A stretch of DNA of 64,000 nucleotides from Micromonospora fulviviridis (GTDB taxonomy: Bacteria; Actinomycetota; Actinomycetes; Mycobacteriales; Micromonosporaceae): positions 62,001 through 126,000 of the forward strand of contig NZ_BMRA01000002.1 in assembly GCF_014648395.1 (NCBI RefSeq), written 5' to 3'. The position numbers were made by a program, and so were the translations under genes. The notes beneath the pieces were generated by a model. That model was not told where the DNA came from. It searched no databases and was given only the letters and a program-made list of their open reading frames with translations. Below are positions 7,614 through 14,409 of the stretch, piece after piece; position 1 is the stretch's first letter; every line of letters starts with the position of its first letter.

Positions 7614-9215
7614 ATGAAGGGCTCCCACGTGACCCGCTTCTCCGACCGGATCCGCCGCCGGCCCACCCTGGCCGGGTTCGTCGCGGCGCTGGTGCTCACC
7701 GCCGGCTGCACGCTCCCGGCGTTCGCGCCGCGGGCCGAGAGCGAGGGCGAGGCGGCCGCCCCGGGCACCGCGCCGACCTGGCGCGCCTGCCCGGAGGTGC
7801 CGGACGAGCTGGTCGGGCGGGGCGCGGCGGGCATGCGCTACGACTGCGCCCGGATCGCCGTACCCCGCAACTGGGGCACCGGGGCGGCGACCGGCGCGAC
7901 CGCCGGGCCGGGCGCCGGGGAGACCTTCGAGATCGCGCTGATCCGGATCCGGTCGAACAAACAGCGCGACCGGATCGGGTCGCTGGTGGTGAACCCGGGC
8001 GGTCCCGGCGCGTCCGGCGTGGACACCGCCGTCTACCTCTCCTTCGGGCCGGCGTTCGGCGGGCTGCCGGCCGAGGTGACCGACCGGTTCGACATCGTCG
8101 GCTTCGACCCGCGCGGGGTGTCCCGGTCCAGCCCGGTGAAGTGCATCCCCGACGCCGACCTGGACGCCAGCTTCGGCTACGACCCCGACCCGGAGAGCCA
8201 GGCGTCCTTCGACGGCTTCGTCGCCCTCAACCGGCGGGTCGGCCAGCGGTGCGGCGAGAAGTACGGCGACCAGCTCCCGCTCTACGGCACCGAGCAGGCC
8301 GCGCGGGACATGGACGCGGTACGGGCGGCCGTCGGCGACGAGAAGCTGACCTACCTCGGCTACTCCTACGGCACCCTGCTGGGTGCCACGTACGCCCAGC
8401 TCTACCCCCAGCGGGTGCGGGCGCTGGTGCTCGACGGCGCGGTGGACCCGCAACAGAAGCTCATGGCCGGCTCGGAGAGCCAGGCGAAGGGCTTCGAGCG
8501 GGCGTTCGACAACTTCTCCCGCTGGTGCGCGGCGAACGCGGGCCGTTGCCCGATCGCGCCGGACGCCCGGGCCGCGGTGACCACCGCCATCGACAAGGCC
8601 CGGGTCTCGCCGGTGCGCGGCAGGGACGGCCGGGAGGCTACCGCCGGCTGGGTGTTCTACGCGGTGATCTCCTCCCTCTACACGGAGCAGGGCTGGCAGG
8701 AGCTGGCCCGGGCGGTCGACGCGTTGCAGGGCGGTGACCCGACCGGCGTGTTCAAGCTCGCCGACGCGTACGCGGGCCGCGAGGACGACGGGCACTACTC
8801 CAACCTGTTCGACGCGAACATGGCGGTGAACTGCGCCGACGAGAGCGAGAAGCCGACCCGGGAGCAGATCCGGTCGCTCCAGTCGCAGTGGCGGCAGAAG
8901 TACCCGCTGTTCGGCCCGGCGCTGGCGGTCGGGATGCTCGGCTGCGTGGAGTGGCCCGGCGGGCGGGACCCGTACCCGACCGGTAAGGCGGCCGGCGCGC
9001 CGCCGATCCTGGTGGTTGGCACCACCGGCGACCCGGCCACGCCGTACGAGCAGACCGCCGCGCTCGCCTCGATGCTGGGCGTCGGCCGGGTGCTCACCTG
9101 GGAGGGCGAGGGGCACACGGCCTACCCGCAGACCGCCTGCGTGACGGCCGCAGTTGACGCCTACCTGATCTCGCTGACGGTTCCCGGAGTGGGGCTGCGC
9201 TGCCCGGCCCGCTGA
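7614..9215 (+). CDS. Secreted alpha/beta hydrolase (TAP-like tripeptidyl aminopeptidase family)
   Basis: 533 aa lipoprotein. An Arg-rich n-region and hydrophobic core lead to the lipobox LTAGC with the lipidated Cys at residue 32. The alpha/beta-hydrolase core has the oxyanion segment VVNPGGPGASG, the nucleophile elbow GYSYG (Ser 251), and a C-terminal TAP-like block with ILVVGTTGDPATPYE (acidic residue) and GEGHTAY (catalytic His). Streptomyces relatives cleave N-terminal tripeptides outside the cell. The last 19 codons (9156-9212) and stop are repeated in diverged form at 10507-10566, downstream of the acyltransferase. A later GTG (7629) is an alternative start. Confidence 0.85.
   Translation: MKGSHVTRFSDRIRRRPTLAGFVAALVLTAGCTLPAFAPRAESEGEAAAPGTAPTWRACPEVPDELVGRGAAGMRYDCARIAVPRNWGTGAATGATAGPGAGETFEIALIRIRSNKQRDRIGSLVVNPGGPGASGVDTAVYLSFGPAFGGLPAEVTDRFDIVGFDPRGVSRSSPVKCIPDADLDASFGYDPDPESQASFDGFVALNRRVGQRCGEKYGDQLPLYGTEQAARDMDAVRAAVGDEKLTYLGYSYGTLLGATYAQLYPQRVRALVLDGAVDPQQKLMAGSESQAKGFERAFDNFSRWCAANAGRCPIAPDARAAVTTAIDKARVSPVRGRDGREATAGWVFYAVISSLYTEQGWQELARAVDALQGGDPTGVFKLADAYAGREDDGHYSNLFDANMAVNCADESEKPTREQIRSLQSQWRQKYPLFGPALAVGMLGCVEWPGGRDPYPTGKAAGAPPILVVGTTGDPATPYEQTAALASMLGVGRVLTWEGEGHTAYPQTACVTAAVDAYLISLTVPGVGLRCPAR
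9156..9215 (+). repeat. Direct repeat, left copy (hydrolase 3' end)
   Basis: 60 bp covering the last 19 codons and stop of the hydrolase gene (peptide DAYLISLTVPGVGLRCPAR). It matches 10507-10566 at 50 of 60 positions by hand alignment. The two copies flank the acyltransferase gene. Confidence 0.85.
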
Positions 9216-9367
9216 ACGGCTGACGGATTCGAGCGATGGGCGTCAACGGAACCGGTCGTACTAGCATGAGCCGGGCCGCGGCGCGCCACGCCAGCGCATG
9301 ATCACCGTCGGCTGCCAGTCGCTGCCGTGCCGTCCCGCCTCGCCGCCCTACTCGTGAAAGCTCCGCC

Positions 9368-10519
9368 ATGCCAGTCGCAGAGTTGCCCCGCCAAGCCGCC
9401 CCGAACGATGGCGGCGCCAGTTCCAGGCCCTCCCGGGACGCCTACTTCGACAACGCGAAGCTCCTGGCCACAGCCCTGGTCGTCCTCGGCCACACCTGGG
9501 GCCCGCTCGTCGGCTCCCCGACCGAGATGCGCGGCGTGCGGACCCTCTATCTGCTGGTGTACGCCTTTCACATGCCGCTCTTCGTCATGATCAGCGGCTA
9601 CTTCTCCCGCTCCTTCGCCCAGGACGCCTCCCATCCCGGCCGGCTGCGCAGGCTCCTCACCAGCACCCTGGTCCCCTACCTGATCTTCGCCACCGCATAC
9701 CAGCTGTACGACAACTACCGCCGGGACGAGTCCAACCCCATTGACCTGGTCACGCCCTTCTACCTGACCTGGTTCCTGGTGGCCCTGTTCGTCTGGCGGA
9801 TCTCCGCCCCGCTCTGGCTCAACCTGCGCGCACCGGTCACGGTGGCCACGGGCGTCATGCTCGCCTCGGGCGCCGCCTCACTCTCCGGAGAACTGGACCT
9901 GGCCCGCATCCTGCAGTTCCTGCCGTTCTTCGTGCTGGGCCTCACCGTCCGGCGCGAACACCTGGAACGGATCCGCGACACCCGGTGGCTGCGCCCCGTC
10001 GCCGTCCTGGTGTTCGCCGCAGCCCTGATCGCCGTTTACCGCTACGCCCCGCAGCTGCCCGCCGGTTGGTTCTATCGTCACAACGGGCACGCACAACTGG
10101 ATGTCAGCTGGGGCACCTGGGCCATCGGAGCACTCGGCTTGGCGGCGGTCGCACTCGTGCTCAGTGTCGCCTTTCTCGCTCTGGTGCCGGCGAAGCGCAA
10201 TCTGTTCACCCCGCTCGCCACCGGCACCCAGTACACCTACCTGTTGCACGGATTCATCGTTCAGGTCGCGCTCGCCTACAAGTTTCAGAACTCGCCGTTC
10301 GTCAACTCCGTCGCCGGACTACTGACCATCAGTGCTCTCGCCGTCCTCGCGACCGGAATCCTGGCCTCCCCTCCCGTCCGGCGGCTGCTCGGTTGGGCCG
10401 TGGAACCGAGGATGGGCTGGGCCTTCACCGACGTGCCGGCGGAGAAGTCCGCCGACACCCGACGCGCGGCGGCCGACGGTACAGCGGCACCCTCACCGGC
10501 GTCGTCGGCGCTTACCTGA
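9368..10519 (+). CDS. Acyltransferase 3-like membrane O-acyltransferase
   Basis: 383 aa multi-pass membrane protein of the acyltransferase-3 / fucose 4-O-acetylase-like superfamily, which acylate sugars or lipids at the membrane. The N-terminal RDAYFDNAKLLATALVVLGH block carries the conserved Asp and His, followed by YAFHMPLFVMISGYFSRSF and about ten hydrophobic segments. Third positions are less G/C-rich than in the flanking genes, which suggests transfer. The last codons and the stop (10517-10519) lie inside the right-hand repeat copy, so the C-terminal tail (rich in A, P, S and T) was probably created at the insertion joint. A candidate -10 TAGCAT lies near 9264. Confidence 0.8.
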   Translation: MPVAELPRQAAPNDGGASSRPSRDAYFDNAKLLATALVVLGHTWGPLVGSPTEMRGVRTLYLLVYAFHMPLFVMISGYFSRSFAQDASHPGRLRRLLTSTLVPYLIFATAYQLYDNYRRDESNPIDLVTPFYLTWFLVALFVWRISAPLWLNLRAPVTVATGVMLASGAASLSGELDLARILQFLPFFVLGLTVRREHLERIRDTRWLRPVAVLVFAAALIAVYRYAPQLPAGWFYRHNGHAQLDVSWGTWAIGALGLAAVALVLSVAFLALVPAKRNLFTPLATGTQYTYLLHGFIVQVALAYKFQNSPFVNSVAGLLTISALAVLATGILASPPVRRLLGWAVEPRMGWAFTDVPAEKSADTRRAAADGTAAPSPASSALT

Positions 10520-11005
10520 TCTCACTGACCGTTCCCAGGGCGGCGCCGCGCTGCCCGGTCCGCTGACCGGCTCGGGGCGGTCCAGCTCGGGCAGCACGAT
10601 GCCCTGGCGGGTGGCCATCTCCTCGACCAGCGCCCGCAGCCGCCGTACGTCCGCCTTCAGCTCCTCCTGCTCGGCGTGCTCGAAGGCGTCGTCGTCCACG
10701 ATCAGCCGGCTGGCGAAGTGCGCGGTGATCAGCGGGATGACCAGCAGCACCATGGTGGAGATCAGCAGCGCGGCGAGGAACCGCCCGGCGAAGGAGGTCG
10801 GGGAGATGTCGCCGTAGCCCACGGTGGAGGCGGTCACCACGGCCCACCAGACCGAGTCCGCGGCGCTCTTGTGCTCGGCGTGGCTGTACAGCACGCCGGC
10901 CACCACGATCATCAGCAGGTACGAAATGATCAACGTGCGCGGCGAGTTGGCGAACCAGACCAGACCGCGGTAGATCCAGCGGAACGGCAACAGCAGGACG
11001 TCCAT
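10493..11005 (-). CDS. Two-TM potassium channel family protein
   Basis: 170 aa. Two membrane helices (about 24-40 and 76-94) flank a pore helix and the K+ selectivity filter TVGYGD at 61-66, as in KcsA-type Ion_trans_2 channels. A short acidic and then heptad-like cytoplasmic segment (about 104-135) may form a coiled coil. Residues from about 147 on (VSGPGSAAPPWERSVRSGKR) are read from the antisense strand of the hydrolase remnant, so this tail is probably incidental. The ATG at 11005 is chosen; another lies three codons upstream at 11014. It converges on the acyltransferase with a 27-bp overlap. Confidence 0.85.
   Translation of the reverse strand: MDVLLLPFRWIYRGLVWFANSPRTLIISYLLMIVVAGVLYSHAEHKSAADSVWWAVVTASTVGYGDISPTSFAGRFLAALLISTMVLLVIPLITAHFASRLIVDDDAFEHAEQEELKADVRRLRALVEEMATRQGIVLPELDRPEPVSGPGSAAPPWERSVRSGKRRRRR
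10507..10566 (+). pseudogene. Remnant of a hydrolase 3' end (right direct-repeat copy)
   Basis: In one frame it encodes GAYLISLTVPRAAPRCPVR and a stop, matching the last residues of the hydrolase at 7614-9215 (DAYLISLTVPGVGLRCPAR and stop). No other hydrolase sequence precedes it. It is best read as the original or a second 3' end separated from its gene by the acyltransferase segment. It overlaps the end of the acyltransferase (+) and the C-terminal codons of the K+ channel (-). Confidence 0.75.
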
Positions 11006-11078
11006 GGCGCACATGCTGCCCGGTGCCGGCAACCGACGCGTGGGCATCGCCCGGCGTGACTGTGGGAAGCTGCCCGGC

Positions 11079-11531
11079 GTGACCGATGTGATCTTCCGGG
11101 AGGCGGTCCGGGCCGACCTGCCCGCCGTCATCGCCCTGCTCGCCGACGACGTGCTGGGCAAGGCCCGCGACTTCACCGAGGTGGACGAGGCGTACGAGCG
11201 GGCGTTCGCCGCCATCGACGCCGATCCGCGCAACCATCTCATCGTCGCGGAGACCGGCGGTGAGCTGGTCGGGTGCCTGCAGATCACGTACATCCCGGGG
11301 CTGGGCCGGCACGGCGCCGAGCGGTCGCTGGTCGAGTCGGTCCGGGTCCGCTCCGACCTGCGCGGCCGGGGGCTGGGCCGGCAGATGATGACCTGGGTGA
11401 TCGACCAGGCCCGGCAGCGGGGCTGCGCGCTGGTGCAGCTCACCACCGACAAGAGCCGCGCCGACGCGCACCGCTTCTACCTGGACCTCGGCTTCGTGGC
11501 CAGCCACGAGGGCATGAAGCTGGCGCTCTGA
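11079..11531 (+). CDS. GNAT family N-acetyltransferase
   Basis: 150 aa. Starts at GTG 11079 with VTDVIFREAVRADLPAV. The acetyl-CoA binding motif A is VESVRVRSDLRGRGLGRQMM, and the C-terminal strand-helix part is AHRFYLDLGFVASHEGMKL. It resembles small single-domain GNATs with an N-terminal REA-x-x-x-D-L signature. The frame is open upstream to 11004 but that stretch overlaps the divergent K+ channel start and has no similarity. The substrate is unknown. Confidence 0.85.
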   Translation: MTDVIFREAVRADLPAVIALLADDVLGKARDFTEVDEAYERAFAAIDADPRNHLIVAETGGELVGCLQITYIPGLGRHGAERSLVESVRVRSDLRGRGLGRQMMTWVIDQARQRGCALVQLTTDKSRADAHRFYLDLGFVASHEGMKLAL

Positions 11532-11536
11532 CGGGG

Positions 11537-11542
11537 TAGCTT
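11537..11542 (+). promoter_or_regulatory. Leaderless-type -10 element
   Basis: TAGCTT followed by 7 nt and the ATG at 11550. The spacing puts the transcription start at or next to the start codon. Confidence 0.6.
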
Positions 11543-11549
11543 GACGGCG

Positions 11550-12008
11550 ATGGCCGCATCCGGTGCCCCACTGTCCCGCCGACGGCGGGTCGGGGTCGCC
11601 GTGCTCGGCGCCGGCGTGCTCGCCATCCTCACCGCGGCGGCGCTGCCGGCCTGGCGCACCGTCTACCCGGACCGGGTCGCCCTGCGGTCAGGCCGGGAGT
11701 TGCTGTGGGTCGTGCTGCCGTGGGCGCTGGTGTGCGGCCTGGTCGCCGTGGTCGCACTGGCCCGGGTCGGCCCGTCCCGCTGGCTGTGGCGTGATGTCAG
11801 CCGCGGGCTCCTGATCTCGACCGTGCTCGCCGGCGCCGCCGTCACCGCCACCTGGTGGTTGTTCTCCGCCACCGACGCGTACGCGCGGGAGGACGGGATG
11901 GTGTCGACCGGCCCCGGCCCGGGGAGGTGGCTGGCGCTGCTCGGCTGCCTGCTCGTCCCGCTGGCGGGAGCGCTGCCGGACGATCCCTCCCCCGGCCGGG
12001 GGAGCTGA
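11550..12008 (+). CDS. Four-TM hypothetical membrane protein
   Basis: 152 aa, no family recognised. Four hydrophobic segments are visible: VGVAVLGAGVLAILTAAAL, LLWVVLPWALVCGLVAVVAL, LLISTVLAGAAVTATWWLF and WLALLGCLLVPLAGAL, with a short basic N-terminus (SRRRR). There is no catalytic signature. The ATG at 11550 is supported by the TAGCTT element 7 nt upstream, so the mRNA is probably leaderless. It is followed 76 bp later by another small membrane protein on the same strand. Confidence 0.7.
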   Translation: MAASGAPLSRRRRVGVAVLGAGVLAILTAAALPAWRTVYPDRVALRSGRELLWVVLPWALVCGLVAVVALARVGPSRWLWRDVSRGLLISTVLAGAAVTATWWLFSATDAYAREDGMVSTGPGPGRWLALLGCLLVPLAGALPDDPSPGRGS

Positions 12009-12084
12009 CTCCCCGCTCGCGGGGAGGACCCGGGCCGGGCCGCTCGGCAGGCTGGAGGCAGTTTTCCAGCACCGGGGAGGCCAG

Positions 12085-12657
12085 ATGACCACCGTCACCG
12101 TCCACCGTCGCGCCGGCCGTCCCGCGCCGGCCTGGGCGGTCCGCGTCGCCCACCTGATCCCGCTCGTCGTCCTGCCGTCCGGGCTGTGGCGGCTCGCCTT
12201 GGTCGCCGGCCTGCCGATCGGCGCGTCGGCGTACGGCGCCCCGGTCGATCCGGGCCTCGGCGAGAGCGTCTACATCGTCTCGCTGAGCCTCGTCTCGGAA
12301 GGGCTGGCGCTGCTCGCGCTCGGCCTGGTCCGCCCGTGGGGCGAGGTGTTCGCGGGCTGGCTGCCGCTGGTCGGCGGCCGGCCGGTACCGCCCCGGTTCG
12401 CGGTCACCGCCGCCACCACCGGCGCCGTCGCGCTCACCCTGATCTGGGGGTACGCCGCCTGGGGCGTGGTCGTGGACGGCAACGACCTGGCCTTCTCCCC
12501 GCCCGGCTTCGCCCTCCTGCTGGCCTGCTACGCCCCCCTCCTCCTCTGGGGCCCCCTGCTCCTCCTGCTCGCGTTCTCCTACCACCAGCGCCACCGACCC
12601 GCCCGCCCCGGCGCGGTCGATCATGAAGTTGTCGCCACCCGGCACCGCGTGTCGTGA
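12085..12657 (+). CDS. Hypothetical membrane protein ending in a palindromic repeat
   Basis: 190 aa with four to five hydrophobic segments (for example LIPLVVLPSGLWRLALVAGL, ALLALGLVRPWGEVFAGWLPL, TTGAVALTLIWGYAAWGVVV and FALLLACYAPLLLWGPLLLL). No known family or active site. The ATG at 12085 follows GGGGAGG. The last 13 codons (VDHEVVATRHRVS) are read through the left arm and loop of an inverted repeat (12619-12673), so the native C-terminus was probably nearer YHQRHRPARP and has been extended by the repeat. It converges on the ABC operon. Confidence 0.7.
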   Translation: MTTVTVHRRAGRPAPAWAVRVAHLIPLVVLPSGLWRLALVAGLPIGASAYGAPVDPGLGESVYIVSLSLVSEGLALLALGLVRPWGEVFAGWLPLVGGRPVPPRFAVTAATTGAVALTLIWGYAAWGVVVDGNDLAFSPPGFALLLACYAPLLLWGPLLLLLAFSYHQRHRPARPGAVDHEVVATRHRVS

Positions 12658-12673
12658 CGACAACCTCATGATC
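12619..12673. repeat. Palindromic intergenic element, copy A
   Basis: Inverted repeat with arms gatcatgaagttgtcg (12619-12634) and cgacaacctcatgatc (12658-12673), one mismatch that is a G-U pair in RNA. It lies between convergent genes and includes the stop codon of the left gene. Its core GATCAnGAAGTT is shared with copy B at 32976-33035. It may act as a bidirectional terminator. Confidence 0.8.
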
Positions 12674-12702
12674 AACGGGGGCGGGGCGGGAGGGCGGAGG
12701 GG

Positions 12703-13419
12703 TCAGTCGGTCACCAGGCGGCCGTCGCGAAGGGTCAGGGTGCGGTCGGCCATGTCGAGCAGGGCGGGGTCGTGGGTGGCGACCAGGGCGGTCATGCCGC
12801 GGGCGTGCACCACGGCGCGGAGCAGGTCCATGATGGAGCGGCCGGTCTCCGAGTCGAGCTGGCCGGTCGGCTCGTCGGCGATGAGCAGGTCCGGCTCGTT
12901 GGCCAGGGCCCGGGCCACCGCCACCCGCTGCTGCTGGCCGCCGGACAGCTCGTACGGGCGCTGCGCGGCGTGCCCGCCCAGGCCGACCAGCTCCAGCAGC
13001 ACGGCCACCCGCTGCTCCCGTTCGGCGGCCGGCACCTTGGCCAGCCGCAGCGGCACCCCGACGTTCTCCGCCGCGGACAGGATCGGCACCAGGCCGAAGG
13101 TCTGGAAGACGAACCCGACCGTGCCCCGGCGCAGCGCCAGCAGCTCCCGCTCGCTCGCCGCCGTCACCTCGTGCCCGGCCACCCGCACCCGCCCGCTGTC
13201 CGGCCGGTCCAGCCCGCCGACCAGGTTCAGCAGGGTGGTCTTGCCGGCCCCGGAGCGGCCCCGCACCGCGACCAGTTCGCCCCGCCCGGCCGTGAAGGAG
13301 ACGTCCCGCACGGCGTGCACCGCGTGCTCGCCCCTGCCGAAGGTGCGGCTCACCCCCTCGACCCGGACCACCTCGTCGACGGCGACGCGGGCCGGCGGCG
13401 CGGTCAGCTGCTCGGTCAT
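12703..13419 (-). CDS. ABC transporter ATP-binding protein (MacB/LolD type)
   Basis: About 238 aa single-ATPase protein. Walker A is GRSGAGKTT, the Q-loop is FVFQTFGLV, the signature is LSGGQQQR, Walker B is LLIADEP, and the H-loop is ATHD. Such ATPases pair with FtsX-like permeases to drive lipid, lipoprotein or peptide extrusion. It is last in a four-gene operon; the upstream ATPase stop overlaps the ATG as TGATG. GTG at 13422 is an alternative start, but GAGGAG is better spaced for the ATG. Confidence 0.9.
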   Translation of the reverse strand: MTEQLTAPPARVAVDEVVRVEGVSRTFGRGEHAVHAVRDVSFTAGRGELVAVRGRSGAGKTTLLNLVGGLDRPDSGRVRVAGHEVTAASERELLALRRGTVGFVFQTFGLVPILSAAENVGVPLRLAKVPAAEREQRVAVLLELVGLGGHAAQRPYELSGGQQQRVAVARALANEPDLLIADEPTGQLDSETGRSIMDLLRAVVHARGMTALVATHDPALLDMADRTLTLRDGRLVTD

Positions 13420-14408
13420 CACTCACTCTCCTCGGCGTGCGCCCGGTCGCCCGGCCGCACCTCGACGTGGTCGGGTTCCAGGTTGAGCCGGACCCGGTCG
13501 CGCAGGGACAGGGCGTCCACGAAGGACGCCGGCAGCTGCATCCGGCCGGTCCGGTCGAGCACCGCGTACTCCTCGCTGACCAGTTCGGTGCTGCCGTCGG
13601 CGGCGACCCGGGCGGTGCGGCGTACCTCGGAGGAGGTCCGGCCGTCGCGGATCGCGACGGTCCGGCGGACCTGGCCGGCCACGGCGTGGTCGTGGGTGAC
13701 CACCACGATGGTGACGCCCAGTTCGGCGTTGATGGTGCGCAGCGCGGCGAAGACCTCGGCGCCGGTGGCCTCGTCCAGCTCACCGGTCGGCTCGTCGGCG
13801 AAGAGCACCTCCGGGTCGTTGGCCACCGACACGGCCACCGCGCAGCGCTGCTGCTCGCCGCCGCTCATCTGGCCGGGGCGGCGGTCCGCGCAGTAGCCCA
13901 CCCCGACCAGGTCCAGCAGCTGGCGGGCCCGTTCCCGCCGGGCCCGCCGGGAGCGGCCGCCGGCCAGCTTCATGGGCAGCTCGACGTTCTCCAGCGCGGT
14001 CAGGTACGGCAGCAGGTTCCGGCCGGTCTGCTGCCAGACGAAGCCGACCACCTGGCGGCGGTAGGCGAGGCGGCGCCGGCTCGACAGGGCGAGCAGGTCG
14101 TAGTCGGCGACCCGGGCGATGCCGGCGGTCGGGGTGTCCAGCCCCGAGAGGATGTTCAGCAGGGTCGACTTGCCGGACCCGGAGGCGCCGACGATCGCCA
14201 CCAGCTCGCCCCGGTCGATGACCAGGTCGAGGCCCTGGAGGGCGACCACCTCCACCCCCTCGGTCTTGAAGATGCGGACCAGCCCGTCGCAGACGATGTG
14301 CCCGCGCAGCCGGTCCCGGCCGCCGGCCCGTTCGGCGGCGCGCTCCGCCGCGCGCTGCTGAAGGGCGGCCAGGTCCGGTACGGCGGACGCCTCGGCGATC
14401 GCGGTCAT
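13419..14408 (-). CDS. ABC transporter ATPase with AbrB-like C-terminal domain
   Basis: 329 aa. The ATPase core occupies about 40-265: Walker A GASGSGKST, Q-loop FVWQQTG, signature MSGGEQQR, Walker B VLFADEP, H-loop VTHDH. After it comes a region with YAVLDRTGRMQLPASFVDAL and LRDRVRLNLEPDHVEVRPG (about 282-320), which looks like a SpoVT/AbrB or MazE swapped-hairpin domain (pattern DxxGRxxLP...LxxxDRVRL). That domain normally dimerises and binds DNA, or serves as an antitoxin. Its presence on a transporter ATPase is unusual; it could be for dimerisation only. The gene starts 1 nt after the upstream permease stop. Confidence 0.88.
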   Translation of the reverse strand: MTAIAEASAVPDLAALQQRAAERAAERAGGRDRLRGHIVCDGLVRIFKTEGVEVVALQGLDLVIDRGELVAIVGASGSGKSTLLNILSGLDTPTAGIARVADYDLLALSSRRRLAYRRQVVGFVWQQTGRNLLPYLTALENVELPMKLAGGRSRRARRERARQLLDLVGVGYCADRRPGQMSGGEQQRCAVAVSVANDPEVLFADEPTGELDEATGAEVFAALRTINAELGVTIVVVTHDHAVAGQVRRTVAIRDGRTSSEVRRTARVAADGSTELVSEEYAVLDRTGRMQLPASFVDALSLRDRVRLNLEPDHVEVRPGDRAHAEESE

Positions 14409-14409
14409 C

